A DNA stretch of 64,000 nt from Stella humosa (GCF_006738645.1 NZ_AP019700.1:1686001-1750000), one strand, 5' to 3'; numbered from the stretch's first letter, positions 55,002 through 63,988 are shown. The notes: generated by a model from the sequence alone, not told the origin. Made by a program: numbers and translations.

Positions 55002-55985
55002 ATGGCGGACGAGGACGAATCGGAAGGGATGCGGATTTTCATGGCGGCGGCCGAGGATGCGGGCGAGCGGGCGGACCGCTTCCTCGCGGCCCGGTTCGAC
55101 GGAACTTCGCGCAGCCGCATCAAGAGCTTGATCGAGGGCGGCGCGGTCTCGGTCGACGGCGCGACACTATCGGACCCCGCCTTTCGCGTCAAAGCCGGCC
55201 AAACTTTCGCCATCCTCGTTCCCGAGCCTGTGGCAGCGCAACCGGAGGCGCAGGATATCGCGCTCTCGGTCGTGTATGAGGACGAGGAGGTGATCGTCGT
55301 GGACAAGCCAGCCGGCATGGTCGTCCATCCCGCCCCGGGCAACCCGGACGGCACGCTCGTCAACGCGCTGCTGGCCCATTGCGGCCCCTCGCTGAAGGGT
55401 ATCGGGGGCGAGCGGCGGCCGGGCATCGTTCACCGCATCGACAAGGACACCAGCGGCCTGTTGGTGGCCGCCAAGAGCGAGGCGGCCCTGGCCGGCCTGC
55501 AGCGACAGTTCGCCGACCACAGTGCGGCGCGCGCCTATTTCGCGGTCGTGTGGGGCCAGCCCAGCCCGGCGGCCGATTCGATCGAGGGGCCGATCGGCCG
55601 CCACCCCGTCGACCGCCAGCGCATGGCGATCGTCCAGCGCGGCGGACGCGCCGCCTTGACCCGCTATCGCACGATCCGCCGCGTCGGCAGCCGGGCAACC
55701 CTGCTGGAATGCCGCCTGGCGACCGGGCGCACCCACCAGATCCGCGTCCACCTGTCGTCGCGCGGCCATCCGCTGGTCGGCGACCAAGTGTACGGCAGAA
55801 CCCGCAGCGGCCGACAGGCGACCAACGACCGGGTGGCGCAGGCGGCCCTGGACGGTTTTGCCCGCCAGGCGCTCCATGCCGCCCTACTCGGGTTCTCACA
55901 CCCAATCACGGGGATGTGGTTGGAGTTCGAGAGCGCCTTGCCGCAGGATATAGGAACCTTGTTGGCCAGATTAGAATTAATTTAA
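55002..55985 (+). CDS. RluD-type 23S rRNA pseudouridine synthase
   Basis: 327 residues. An N-terminal S4 domain (SRSRIKSLIEGGAVSVDGA) and the catalytic block HRIDKDTSGLLV with Asp147 identify an RluC/RluD-type synthase. Typical segments EVIVVDKPAGMVVHPAPG, GRTHQIRVHLSSRGHPLVGD and QALHAALLGFSHP are intact. The start at 55002 is the ATG of MADEDESEG; a second ATG lies at 55029. The rpoH gene follows 122 bases downstream, a frequent alphaproteobacterial pairing. Confidence 0.9.
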   Translation: MADEDESEGMRIFMAAAEDAGERADRFLAARFDGTSRSRIKSLIEGGAVSVDGATLSDPAFRVKAGQTFAILVPEPVAAQPEAQDIALSVVYEDEEVIVVDKPAGMVVHPAPGNPDGTLVNALLAHCGPSLKGIGGERRPGIVHRIDKDTSGLLVAAKSEAALAGLQRQFADHSAARAYFAVVWGQPSPAADSIEGPIGRHPVDRQRMAIVQRGGRAALTRYRTIRRVGSRATLLECRLATGRTHQIRVHLSSRGHPLVGDQVYGRTRSGRQATNDRVAQAALDGFARQALHAALLGFSHPITGMWLEFESALPQDIGTLLARLELI

Positions 55986-56016
55986 GTTGAGCTTGGTTGA
56001 CTAATCTGGTCAGGTA

Positions 56017-56044
56017 TTGACCGGCTTAGGCCCGATCGGATAGT
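56017..56044 (+). promoter_or_regulatory. Candidate housekeeping promoter of rpoH
   Basis: TTGACC at 56017-56022, 16 bases, then GATAGT at 56039-56044. Transcription would start around 56051, inside the CIRCE element that follows. Confidence 0.4.
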
Positions 56045-56071
56045 TTGGCACTCTGAAAGAGAGAGTGCCAA
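56045..56071. promoter_or_regulatory. CIRCE-type element upstream of rpoH
   Basis: TTGGCACTC-N9-GAGTGCCAA: two perfect 9-base arms with the canonical 9-base spacer. The CIRCE consensus is TTAGCACTC-N9-GAGTGCTAA, so one base per arm differs and the change is compensated in the other arm. It ends 36 bases before the rpoH ATG. No T-run follows, so it is not a terminator of the upstream gene. It should be bound by HrcA, which is not encoded in this window. Confidence 0.85.
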
Positions 56072-56107
56072 TGACCGGTTGGGGGGCCGGTTGGAAGGAG
56101 AGAAATC

Positions 56108-57022
56108 ATGGCGACCGCCCTTGCACTGCCCAGCGTCGGAAGCGACGGGAATCTCAGCCGCTATCTCCAGGAGATCCGGCGATTCCCCATGCTGGTCCAG
56201 GATGAGGAGTACATGCTCGCCAAGCGCTGGCGCGAGCACGAGGATACCGAAGCCGCCCACCGGCTGGTGACGAGCCATCTGCGCCTCGTCGCAAAGATCG
56301 CGATGGGCTACCGCGGCTATGGCCTGCCGCTCTCGGAGCTGATCTCCGAGGGCAATGTCGGCATGATGCAGGCCGTGAAGCGCTTCGACCCGGAGCGGGG
56401 ATTCCGCCTGGCGACCTACGCCATGTGGTGGATCCGCGCCGCGATCCAGGAATACATCCTGCATTCCTGGTCCCTGGTGAAGATGGGGACGACGGCCGCC
56501 CAGAAAAAGCTCTTCTTCAACCTGCGCAAGCTGAAGGGCCAGATGCAGGCGATCGACGAGGGCGACCTGACGCCCGAGCAGGTCGCCAAGATCGCCAAGG
56601 AACTGGGCGTGCCCGAGGCCGACGTGATCAGCATGAACCGGCGCCTGGGCGCGCCGGACCATTCGCTGAACGCGCCCCTGCGCACGGACGGTGACGGCGA
56701 GTGGCAGGATTGGCTGGTGGATGATTCGGACAGCCAGGAGACGACGCTGGCCGAGAGCGAGGAGATGGGCAAGCGGCGCAAGCTGCTGGGTGACGCGATG
56801 AAGTCGCTCAACGAACGCGAGCGCCACATCCTCGAGGAGCGCCGGCTGAAGGACGAGCCGACGACCCTGGAAGACTTGAGCCAGCAGTATCGCATCAGCC
56901 GCGAGCGCGTGCGGCAGATCGAGGTCCGTGCCTTCGAGAAGCTGCAGAAGTCGATCAAGTCGGCGGCCCTGCAGCAGGGCCTCACCGGCGGCGGCGGCGC
57001 CAATCTGGTGCAGATGCGCTGA
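56108..57022 (+). CDS. rpoH: RNA polymerase heat-shock sigma factor RpoH
   Basis: 304 residues, the typical RpoH length. Region 2 (LRLVAKIAMGYRGYGLPLSE, LISEGNVGMMQAVKRFDP, TYAMWWIRAAIQEYI) is standard, the RpoH box QKKLFFNLRKLKG is present and region 4 ends in TLEDLSQQYRISRERVRQIE. It directs RNA polymerase to heat-shock promoters. Preceded by a CIRCE-type element and a candidate promoter; ATG after GGAAGGAGAGAAATC. Confidence 0.95.
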   Translation: MATALALPSVGSDGNLSRYLQEIRRFPMLVQDEEYMLAKRWREHEDTEAAHRLVTSHLRLVAKIAMGYRGYGLPLSELISEGNVGMMQAVKRFDPERGFRLATYAMWWIRAAIQEYILHSWSLVKMGTTAAQKKLFFNLRKLKGQMQAIDEGDLTPEQVAKIAKELGVPEADVISMNRRLGAPDHSLNAPLRTDGDGEWQDWLVDDSDSQETTLAESEEMGKRRKLLGDAMKSLNERERHILEERRLKDEPTTLEDLSQQYRISRERVRQIEVRAFEKLQKSIKSAALQQGLTGGGGANLVQMR

Positions 57023-57045
57023 CCGAGACCTCACCGTAGCGGTGT

Positions 57046-57076
57046 GGAAGAGACCCCGGATCGGGGCAACTCTTCC
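57046..57076 (+). terminator. Hairpin after rpoH
   Basis: GGAAGAG and CTCTTCC pair, and inside them CCCCG and CGGGG pair around a GAT loop. It starts 23 bases after the rpoH stop. No U-run follows, so termination strength is uncertain. Confidence 0.5.
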
Positions 57077-57269
57077 CGCCGCCACGGCATTCCATCCCAG
57101 GCGCGTCTTTCCAAGCGGGAAGAACTCGCGTTAGCATGATGGCAAGGCGCGTCCTGCTCGACAGGGGGTATGCCGTTTCGTTCCCCAGGTCGCAGCCGGG
57201 CGGTTCGCCGGCCACGGCGGCCTGCTGCCATGCGGCAGCGGCGGCCGCCGCCAGCCATGGGAGGGAACG

Positions 57270-57701
57270 ATGACCGTTCAGGCCATTCTCAACGTCAAGG
57301 GCAGCGACGTGGTGTCGGTTCTGCCGGGCGAGCGCATCGCCGGTGCGGTGCGCCTGATGATGACCCACGGCATCGGCGCCGTCCTGGTCCGCGACGAGAT
57401 CGGCGTGGTGGTCGGCATCCTCTCCGAGCGCGACGTGATGCGCGCCCTGGCGCGCGAGGGCGCGGCCTGCCTCGATGCCTCGGTCGCTTCGCTGGCGACG
57501 CGCGACGTCATCTGCTGCCAGCCGGAGGACGGCATCGGCCATGTCATGGGCCTGATGACGCGCGGCCGCTTCCGCCACCTTCCGGTGATGCGCGACGGCA
57601 CGCTGGCCGGACTCGTTTCCATCGGCGACATCGTCAAGCACCGCCTGGCCGAGGTCGAGACCGAGGCGCGCTCGCTACGGGAGTATGTCGCGACCGGGTG
57701 A
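57270..57701 (+). CDS. CBS-domain pair protein
   Basis: 143 residues; ATG after GGGAGGGAACG. Two CBS repeats are visible: GAVRLMMTHGIGAVLVRDEI with GVVVGILSERDVMRALA, and DGIGHVMGLMTRGRFRHLPV with GTLAGLVSIGDIVKHRLAEV. CBS pairs bind adenine nucleotides and often regulate partner enzymes. No catalytic domain is attached. The gene stands between rpoH and the convergent purA. Confidence 0.9.
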   Translation: MTVQAILNVKGSDVVSVLPGERIAGAVRLMMTHGIGAVLVRDEIGVVVGILSERDVMRALAREGAACLDASVASLATRDVICCQPEDGIGHVMGLMTRGRFRHLPVMRDGTLAGLVSIGDIVKHRLAEVETEARSLREYVATG

Positions 57702-57737
57702 TCCCGGCCGCAACATCTTCGTTCCGTCGGCGGCCAT

Positions 57738-59030
57738 TCAGTCGGTGAACGGATCGCGCATCAGGATCGTGTCCTCACGCTCCGGGCTGGTGGAGAGGAG
57801 CTGTACCGGCGCCCCCACCAGTTCCTCGATGTGGCGGACATACTTCACCGCCGTTGCCGGCAGCTCGGCCCAGGAGCGGGCGCCGCGCGTGCTCTGCTGC
57901 CAGCCTTCCAGCGTCTCGTAGATCGGCTCACAGCGAGCCTGGGCGGCCATGCCGGCCGGGAAATGGTCGATCGTCTCGCCATCCAGGCGATAGCCGATGC
58001 ACACCTTCAGCTCGGTGAAGCCGTCCAGCACGTCGAGCTTGGTCAGGCAGATGCCGGTGATGCCGGCGACCTTGATCGCTTGGCGCACCATGACCGCGTC
58101 GAACCAGCCGCAGCGGCGCTTGCGCCCGGTGACGGTGCCGAACTCGCGGCCGCGCTCGCCCAGACGCTCGCCGGTGGCATCGGTCAGCTCGGTCGGGAAG
58201 GGGCCGGAGCCGACGCGCGTCGTGTAGGCCTTGGTGATGCCCAGCACCGTGCCGACCGCCGCCGGACCCAGGCCGCAGCCGGTCGCCGCCTGGCCCGCCA
58301 CCGTGTTGGACGAGGTGACATAGGGATAGGTGCCGTGGTCGACGTCGAGCATTGCCGCCTGGGCGCCCTCGAAGAGGATGCGCTTGCCGCCGCGACGGGC
58401 CTCGTCGAGCGTCTGCCAGATCGGCTTGGCAAAGCCCAGCAGCCGCTCGGACACCCGGCCCAGGTCGGCCAGGATCGATTCCGCCTCGACCTCGTCCATG
58501 CCGAAGCCGCGGCGCAGCACATTGTGGTGGCGCAGCAGCTCGTCCACCTTGCGGGCCAGCGTGTCGGGCTCGGCCAGGTCGCAGACGCGCAAGGCGCGGC
58601 GGCCGACCTTGTCCTCATAGGCCGGGCCGATGCCGCGCCCGGTCGTGCCCAGGCGGGCGGCCCCGCGGGCTTCCTCGCGCGCGCGGTCCAACTCGCCATG
58701 CAGCGGCAGGATCAGCACTGCGTTGTCGGCCACCTGGAGCGTGTCGGGCGTGATCGTCACGCCCTTGCTGGCCAGCGTCTCGATCTCGCGGAAGAAGGCC
58801 CAGGGGTCGATGACGACGCCGTTGCCGATGATCGACAGCTTGCCGGGGCGGACGACGCCGGATGGCAGCAGGCTCAGGCGATACTCGACATTGCCGATGA
58901 CCAGGGTATGGCCGGCATTGTGGCCACCCTGGAAGCGGACGACCACGTCGGCCCGCTCGGACAGCCAGTCGACGATCTTGCCCTTGCCTTCGTCGCCCCA
59001 CTGGGCCCCGACCACGGCTACGTTCGCCAT
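57738..59030 (-). CDS. purA: Adenylosuccinate synthetase
   Basis: 430 residues, the usual length. Nucleotide loop GDEGKGK (12-18), the [11 protein letters not shown] loop, [28 protein letters not shown] and [20 protein letters not shown] are all conserved. It joins IMP and aspartate using GTP in AMP synthesis. Downstream of hisZ on the minus strand with a 70-base gap, a pairing known in many alphaproteobacteria. Confidence 0.97.
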   Translation of the reverse strand: MANVAVVGAQWGDEGKGKIVDWLSERADVVVRFQGGHNAGHTLVIGNVEYRLSLLPSGVVRPGKLSIIGNGVVIDPWAFFREIETLASKGVTITPDTLQVADNAVLILPLHGELDRAREEARGAARLGTTGRGIGPAYEDKVGRRALRVCDLAEPDTLARKVDELLRHHNVLRRGFGMDEVEAESILADLGRVSERLLGFAKPIWQTLDEARRGGKRILFEGAQAAMLDVDHGTYPYVTSSNTVAGQAATGCGLGPAAVGTVLGITKAYTTRVGSGPFPTELTDATGERLGERGREFGTVTGRKRRCGWFDAVMVRQAIKVAGITGICLTKLDVLDGFTELKVCIGYRLDGETIDHFPAGMAAQARCEPIYETLEGWQQSTRGARSWAELPATAVKYVRHIEELVGAPVQLLSTSPEREDTILMRDPFTD

Positions 59031-59054
59031 TCTTCCATTCCTCGTTTGCGGTCC

Positions 59055-59069
59055 GGTCCGGATCGGACC
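59055..59069 (-). repeat. Hairpin and repeated GGTCCG/CGGACC in the hisZ-purA gap
   Basis: GGTCCG-GAT-CGGACC folds perfectly; related copies lie around it. It sits between the hisZ stop and purA start on the minus strand and may modulate read-through or stability. Confidence 0.4.
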
Positions 59070-59100
59070 GAGGGGGGCCGACGGCGGACCGGGGTCCGGT

Positions 59101-60243
59101 TCAGATCTCGACCGGCTCGCCCGCGGGCGACAGCCGGTGGGTGCAGCCCAGCCGATGGGCCTCGGCCTGCGGTTCGGCATCGTCGAGCGCCTGCAGCGTG
59201 ACCCAGCCCGCCGCCCGCAGCGCACGCGCGGCGGCCGGCTGCGTGCCGGCCGGCAGGAACACCCGCCGGTCCGGCGCCGGCCGGGGGGCGGCCAACTGCA
59301 GGGCGTCGGTGTAGAGCGTGAAGCCGGTCGCCGTCTCGTCGCGGCCGAAGCCGATTTCGTAGCGCCCGCCACGCCCCAGCTCGCCGCGGATGCCCCGGGC
59401 GAAGAGCGTGAAGCTGATGCCGGTATGGTACTCGAAGCCGCGGTTCTCGACCGGGTCGACCGTCAGCGTCACGGCGGGCAGGGTGGCGCGGACCAGGGCC
59501 ACGACCTCGGCCAGGGTCGCCACCTCGCGCGCGGCGATCGCCGGCAGGGTCATGGCCGCCAGCGTCTCCAGCGCGCGGTCGGCCGGGCCGGATGCCGCCA
59601 GAAGCCCGCCCAGGATGTGGCGACCGGCGCCGCCGGCGCGCTCCAGGGCGGCCGCGTCCTTGCGGTCGATGGCGGCCCGCACGCGCGCTTCCGCCACCCC
59701 GTCCAGCCCCAGCTCGCGGCAGACCGCCGGCACCAGGGTGGGCGTGGTCAGGTCGATCGACAGCCCGTCGATGCCCAGCCCCTCGACCGCCTCGGCGGCC
59801 AGCGCGATCACCTCGGCGTCGGCGGCGGCCGAGGCCACGCCGATCAGCTCGGCGCCGACCTGGCCCAACTGGCGCTCGGGCCGAAGCTGGCTGCCGCGCA
59901 CGCGCAGCACCTGGCCGGCATAGCTGAGGCGCAGCGGCCGCGGCTGGCGCACCAGCCGGGTGGCGGCGATGCGGGCCACCTGCGGCGTCATGTCAGCGCG
60001 CAGGCCGATCATGCGCTGCGAGATCGGGTCCATCAGCCGGAAGGTGTCGGACGCCAGGGCCGCACCGGCGCCGGCCAGCAGGCTGTCCTCGAACTCGAAC
60101 AGCGGCGGCTTCACGCGGTCGTAGCCCGACTGCGCTAGCCGGGCCATGAGCTGTGCGACGACGGCCGCCTCGAAGGCGGCTTCATGGGGAAGCAGGTCGG
60201 CCAGGCCGGCCGGCAGCAGTCCGGGGTGAATCGGCTCGTTCAT
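59101..60243 (-). CDS. hisZ: ATP phosphoribosyltransferase regulatory subunit
   Basis: 380 residues. The sequence is that of a histidyl-tRNA-synthetase-like protein without anticodon-binding domain: [60 protein letters not shown] and, near the C-terminal side, [20 protein letters not shown]. HisZ forms a complex with short HisG in histidine synthesis; this implies a short-type HisG elsewhere. First gene of the hisZ-purA unit. Confidence 0.92.
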   Translation of the reverse strand: MNEPIHPGLLPAGLADLLPHEAAFEAAVVAQLMARLAQSGYDRVKPPLFEFEDSLLAGAGAALASDTFRLMDPISQRMIGLRADMTPQVARIAATRLVRQPRPLRLSYAGQVLRVRGSQLRPERQLGQVGAELIGVASAAADAEVIALAAEAVEGLGIDGLSIDLTTPTLVPAVCRELGLDGVAEARVRAAIDRKDAAALERAGGAGRHILGGLLAASGPADRALETLAAMTLPAIAAREVATLAEVVALVRATLPAVTLTVDPVENRGFEYHTGISFTLFARGIRGELGRGGRYEIGFGRDETATGFTLYTDALQLAAPRPAPDRRVFLPAGTQPAAARALRAAGWVTLQALDDAEPQAEAHRLGCTHRLSPAGEPVEI

Positions 60244-60397
60244 CGTCGCATTTCAGGAGGGCGTTGCAGAAAGCCCGCCGCTGCATAGCGGTTTTGGCGG
60301 CCGCCGGCAACTTCGGATGGCCATGCCGCACTGCGGAACAAATCGTGAGCCGCCCCGTTCTCCATGGGCACGTCCCCCTAAACGCCCCGGGTCCAAG

Positions 60398-60595
60398 ATG
60401 TCCCCCTTCTATTCCACCTATGCCGGAATGCTCGACTACATGTCCCGCGAGTTCGAAGGAATGGCGCGGACCGATGACCAGCATGCGGCCCAGCTTCGCC
60501 GCAATGCGGAAATCCTGGCCCACATGGCAGCCGAACTCGATTCCGGCCGCCCGGCCAACCCGCGCCAGCCCGCCCTCTTCGAGCATCCTGTCTGA
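60398..60595 (+). CDS. Short hypothetical helical protein
   Basis: 65 residues from an ATG that gives MSPFYSTYAGMLDYMSREFE, a compact amphipathic-helical protein with AAQLRRNAEILAHMAAELDS. The reading frame is open further upstream without similarity to anything known. No strong ribosome site is seen. A genuine small gene is likely because the codon pattern follows that of its neighbours, but evidence is limited. Confidence 0.5.
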   Translation: MSPFYSTYAGMLDYMSREFEGMARTDDQHAAQLRRNAEILAHMAAELDSGRPANPRQPALFEHPV

Positions 60596-60608
60596 ACGGC
60601 GGGCGGGG

Positions 60609-61358
60609 CTAGGCCAGCGCCAGGTGCAGGCCCAGCCCCGCCAGCCCCAGCAGGAAGACCGCGCTGAAGATGGCGGGCTGCATGCGATCGCGCAGCCGCA
60701 TGCCGAGTGCCATCCCCGCCAGCGCCGGCACCAGGCCGGCGACCGACCATAGCAGGTCGCGGCCGGACAGCCGGTCGCCATCCAGCAGGTTGCCGGCCAG
60801 CGCCACCGTCGCCAAGGTGAAGGCGATGCCCAGCGCCTGCGACAGGGCCGCACGCGACAGGCCGAGCGATTGCAGGAAGGGCGCCAGCGGGAAGACGAAG
60901 ACGCCGCAGGCCGCCGTCATGACGCCGGACACCAGGCCGGCCGGGCCCGCCAGCAGGCGCTCCAGCCGGCCCGGCAATGTCGGCGGCCGGCCGAGCAGGC
61001 CCGACATCCCATAGACCACCAGCGCGATGCCAAGGCCCGTCCGCGTCGCGGTGGCGGCCTCCGGCCCGAAGAGGGCTGCGGTCAGCCGCCCGCCCACCAG
61101 CGTGCCGAGCACGATGCCCAGGCCCATGGGCCACAGCCGACGGCACAGGGCGACGAAATGCCCGCCGACCGCGCCCTGTGCCAGGTTGGTCGCGAACGAG
61201 GGCACCACCAGCAGAGCCAGGGCCTGGGTGGGTGGAAGGGCCAGCGCCAGCAGTGCCACCACCACGGTCGGCAGGCCGAAGCCCAGCACGCCCTTGACGA
61301 GGCCGGCCAGCACGAACACCAGGGCGGAGAAGACGATCAGGTCGGGCGACGGCATCAT
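60609..61358 (-). CDS. TauE/SafE-family anion (sulfite/sulfonate) exporter
   Basis: 249 residues from the ATG at 61358; a start at 61376 would add MGQARA. About eight membrane spans. GLVKGVLGFGLPTVVVALLA is the conserved first repeat, and GPAGLVSGVMTAACGVFVFP is the second. The family exports sulfite, sulfonates or organic anions. It reads away from the LysR gene, which probably regulates it. Confidence 0.85.
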   Translation of the reverse strand: MMPSPDLIVFSALVFVLAGLVKGVLGFGLPTVVVALLALALPPTQALALLVVPSFATNLAQGAVGGHFVALCRRLWPMGLGIVLGTLVGGRLTAALFGPEAATATRTGLGIALVVYGMSGLLGRPPTLPGRLERLLAGPAGLVSGVMTAACGVFVFPLAPFLQSLGLSRAALSQALGIAFTLATVALAGNLLDGDRLSGRDLLWSVAGLVPALAGMALGMRLRDRMQPAIFSAVFLLGLAGLGLHLALA

Positions 61359-61412
61359 CGCCCTGGCTTGTCCCATCGCCGGCCGGCGCGCAATCTGGGA
61401 TTCCCGATGGAA

Positions 61413-61433
61413 GGGTTTGTCCGTCGCAAACCC
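61413..61433. promoter_or_regulatory. LysR-type operator candidate
   Basis: GGGTTTG-N7-CAAACCC is a perfect 7-base inverted repeat containing the T-N11-A core of LysR boxes (TTG-N7-CAA). It lies in the gap between the divergent exporter and LysR genes, 19 bases upstream of the LysR ATG. Confidence 0.5.
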
Positions 61434-61452
61434 CTACGACCGGGGCCGGGCC

Positions 61453-62364
61453 ATGCGCTTCGATATCACCGACCTTCGCCTGTTCGTCGCCATCGCCGAT
61501 GCGGGCGGCATGGGAGCGGGCGCGGCCCGCGTCGGGCTGTCGCTGCCGTCCGCCAGCCTGCGCATCCGCGACATGGAGGCGCAGGCGGGGACGGCGCTGC
61601 TGGACCGCCGGGCGGGCGGCGCGCGACCGACAGAGCGCGGCCGCCTGCTGCTCGACCATGCCCGCGCCATCCTCGACCGCTGGCAGCGGATGCAGGACGA
61701 GCTGGGGCTGGCGGGGAACAGCCTGGCCGGCCGGGTCCGGCTCTGGGTCAACAGTGCCGCCATGGCCGATCTCGTGCCGGACCAGCTGCCGCGCTTCCTG
61801 CAACGGCACCCCGCGATTGCCGTGGACGTGGAGGAGCATGGCAGCGAGCGTATCCTCGACGCCGTGACGGCGGGCCTCTGCGACCTCGGCATCGCCATCG
61901 GCCCCGTGGATCCGCTGGCGATCGATGCGGTGCCGCTGCGGCCGGATCCGCTGGTGCTGCTGGTGCCGCGCGGGCATCCGCTTGCCGGACGGCGGCGGCT
62001 GGCGCTGGCGGCCTGCGGCGCGGCCGACATGGTTGGCCTGGTGGCAGACAACCCGCTGCAGCGCTATATCGAGCGGCACGCGGCCGCGGATGGCAATCAC
62101 TTGCGCATTCGCGGCCGGGTCGGCGATTTCGCCGCGCTCTGCCGCATGGTGGCGGACGGCGCCGGCTCGGCGATTCTGCCGGCGGCCGCTGCCCGGCGCT
62201 GCCGCGGCCGGCTGCCCGTGCGGATGCTGGCGCTGGAGGATGGCTGGGCCGCCCGTCGGCTCCTGCTCTGCCGGCCACGCAACCGGCGGCCTTCGGCCCG
62301 CGTTCAGAGATTGGCGGAGCATCTGTCGGCCGGTGATGAAGCCAACCCGTTCACGACGGCGTGA
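61453..62364 (+). CDS. LysR-family transcriptional regulator
   Basis: 303 residues. N-terminal helix-turn-helix (DLRLFVAIADAGGMGAGAAR and GLSLPSASLRIRDMEAQAGT), then linker helix and a substrate-binding-like domain (GRVRLWVNSAAMADLVPDQL). It should control the divergent TauE/SafE exporter, and itself, through the inverted repeat in the gap. The effector is unknown. Confidence 0.9.
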   Translation: MRFDITDLRLFVAIADAGGMGAGAARVGLSLPSASLRIRDMEAQAGTALLDRRAGGARPTERGRLLLDHARAILDRWQRMQDELGLAGNSLAGRVRLWVNSAAMADLVPDQLPRFLQRHPAIAVDVEEHGSERILDAVTAGLCDLGIAIGPVDPLAIDAVPLRPDPLVLLVPRGHPLAGRRRLALAACGAADMVGLVADNPLQRYIERHAAADGNHLRIRGRVGDFAALCRMVADGAGSAILPAAAARRCRGRLPVRMLALEDGWAARRLLLCRPRNRRPSARVQRLAEHLSAGDEANPFTTA

Positions 62365-62467
62365 GGCACCGCCGGAAAATCCCGCCGGCTACGAGGAATG
62401 AAACAGGCGACGAATCGTTTCCCCCATGAAGCCCTCCGTCGCCCGAGGGCGCTTCCCGAGGTTCGCG

Positions 62468-63598
62468 ATGGCCTACGACGACTACTACTATTCCGACGAC
62501 TACTACTACGACGATGGCGGCTACTATGACGACGGTGGCTACTACGACGATGGTGGGTATTACGACTCGGGATACTACGACGACGGCTATTACGATGGTG
62601 GCTACTATGACGGTGGCTACTACGATGACGGATACTATTACGACGACGGCGGATACTACGATGACGGGTATTATGATGACCCGTACTATGATTACGCCTA
62701 CTATGACGACTGGTATGGCGACTACGGTTATTACGACGACTCGTACTATGGGTATTACGACTATACCTACGACCCGTATTACTACTACGACCCCTACGAC
62801 TACGGGTATTACGATTACGGCGTGGAATTCTATGCCGACTATTGGTATGGCGGCTACGAGTATGACTGGGTCTATGGCGGCTATGGCTACGACCTGTATG
62901 GCAGCCTGACCTTCGTCTATGCCGACTACGGCTACGACTACCACTACGCCGATTTCAACCCCTACTCGGGCGTGACCGAGGTGGGCGACGACGGCCCCAA
63001 CAATCTCCAGGGCTGGGATGGCGGCGACCTGCTGCTCGGCTTTGGCGGCAACGACACGCTGGAAGGCTGGGGCGGCGACGACGACATGAACGGCAACACC
63101 GGCCGCGACCTGCTCTATGGCGACGGCGGCCGGGACATCGTGCGCGGTGGCCAGGACAGTGACACGGTCTATGGCGGCAGCGGGTCGGACCTGCACCTGA
63201 ACGGCAACCGCGGCGACGACCTCGTCTTCGGCGAGGAAGGCGACGACACCATCCATGGCGGCCCGGACCAGGACCAGCTCTATGGCGGTGTCGGCGATGA
63301 CGTCCTCAACGGCGATTTCGGCAACGACACGATGTGGGGCGGCTTCGGTGCCGACCGATTCCAGATCGCGGCCGGCTCCGGCGTCGACCTGATCGGCGAC
63401 TTCGACGTGAATGGCGGCGACACCATCCGCCTGCCGATGAACGTCAACGGGTCGCCCATCACCAACTTCGCCACGCTGGTCGCCGCCACGGTCGACCAGA
63501 ACGGCGACGCGGTGATCGACCTCGGCGGCGGCAACCGCCTGATCCTCGACGGTGTCAGCAAGGCGATGTTGCAGCCGAACGACTTTATCTTCGGCTGA
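62468..63598 (+). CDS. Tyr/Asp/Gly-rich RTX protein, probable type I secretion substrate
   Basis: 376 residues from the ATG with GAGG six bases upstream (an ATG at 62426 would add 14 residues). Residues 1-110 hold 48 Tyr, 32 Asp and 19 Gly, that is 99 of 110 residues, in units such as YYDDGG and YYDGG. The Tyr-rich zone continues to about 165. Residues about 176-298 are nonapeptide RTX repeats (GGNDTLEGW, GDGGRDIVRG, GGVGDDVLNG) that bind Ca2+ and fold after secretion. The tail (DFDVNGGDTIRLP, LQPNDFIFG) is the usual RTX C-terminal form. It has no N-terminal signal peptide, as expected for type I export. The combination is not one I know. Confidence 0.85.
   Translation: MAYDDYYYSDDYYYDDGGYYDDGGYYDDGGYYDSGYYDDGYYDGGYYDGGYYDDGYYYDDGGYYDDGYYDDPYYDYAYYDDWYGDYGYYDDSYYGYYDYTYDPYYYYDPYDYGYYDYGVEFYADYWYGGYEYDWVYGGYGYDLYGSLTFVYADYGYDYHYADFNPYSGVTEVGDDGPNNLQGWDGGDLLLGFGGNDTLEGWGGDDDMNGNTGRDLLYGDGGRDIVRGGQDSDTVYGGSGSDLHLNGNRGDDLVFGEEGDDTIHGGPDQDQLYGGVGDDVLNGDFGNDTMWGGFGADRFQIAAGSGVDLIGDFDVNGGDTIRLPMNVNGSPITNFATLVAATVDQNGDAVIDLGGGNRLILDGVSKAMLQPNDFIFG
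62471..62950 (+). repeat. Degenerate tandem coding repeat, Tyr-Asp-Gly units
   Basis: About 160 codons of near-repeats (tac/tat, gac/gat, ggc/ggt). Synonymous codons are mixed, so DNA repeats are less perfect than the protein repeats, which points to age and protein-level selection rather than a fresh microsatellite. Confidence 0.75.
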
Positions 63599-63607
63599 GC
63601 GGCAGTC

Positions 63608-63988
63608 CTAGGGAGCCCCGGCGGAACCGACCGCCGGGGCTTGCGACTGTCCGAAATGCAGCCAGGCCGCGTCGTTGGCGGCATAGACGATCGAATCGCC
63701 GACGGCATTGAAGGCGACCATGCCCAGCGCCACCACCGGGTTGCCGGTGATGAGCCAGCTCGACGCAAAGACGCGGCCGGCATTGGCCAGGCTGTAGGTC
63801 GCGGCCCGGACCGGCACGCGGCGCATCGCCGCGTCGGCGTCCGCCGGCGGCGCCACCTCTCCCCACGCGGTTTCGTGCAGGAAATGGATGATCGGCTCGG
63901 TCACGAGCGATGCCGCCGCCAGCAGCCCGCCCGCGGCGATGCCGCCGCCGAAAGCGACGCCATAGATGAAATCGTTGAAGGACGACAT
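63608..63988 (-). CDS. Small membrane protein with DUF2061-like segments
   Basis: 126 residues. The second half (AATYSLANAGRVFASSWLITGN, ALGMVAFNAVGDSIVYAANDAAW) follows the DUF2061 pattern (start of helix, SWLITGNP, then the aromatic HE/D-AW end). The first half also ends with EPIIHFLHETAW, so two copies are likely, though the first is incomplete. Two to four membrane spans. The gene starts 12 bases from the window edge, so the upstream context is unseen. Confidence 0.7.
   Translation of the reverse strand: MSSFNDFIYGVAFGGGIAAGGLLAAASLVTEPIIHFLHETAWGEVAPPADADAAMRRVPVRAATYSLANAGRVFASSWLITGNPVVALGMVAFNAVGDSIVYAANDAAWLHFGQSQAPAVGSAGAP

Noticed and set aside
56045-56071. The hairpin before rpoH read as a terminator of the RluD-type gene
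   Set aside because: It has the exact 9-9-9 geometry of CIRCE, lies 59 bases after that stop, overlaps a candidate promoter start and is not followed by T residues.
60436-62322. A long minus-strand frame spanning the LysR gene and the TauE/SafE gene
   Set aside because: It runs across two well-supported genes in other frames and has no family pattern of its own.
62351-63256. A minus-strand frame rich in Val, Ile and Ala opposite the Tyr-rich RTX gene
   Set aside because: It is the direct complement of Tyr-Asp-Gly codons, has no signal peptide or domain and overlaps a gene with real RTX repeats and a ribosome site.
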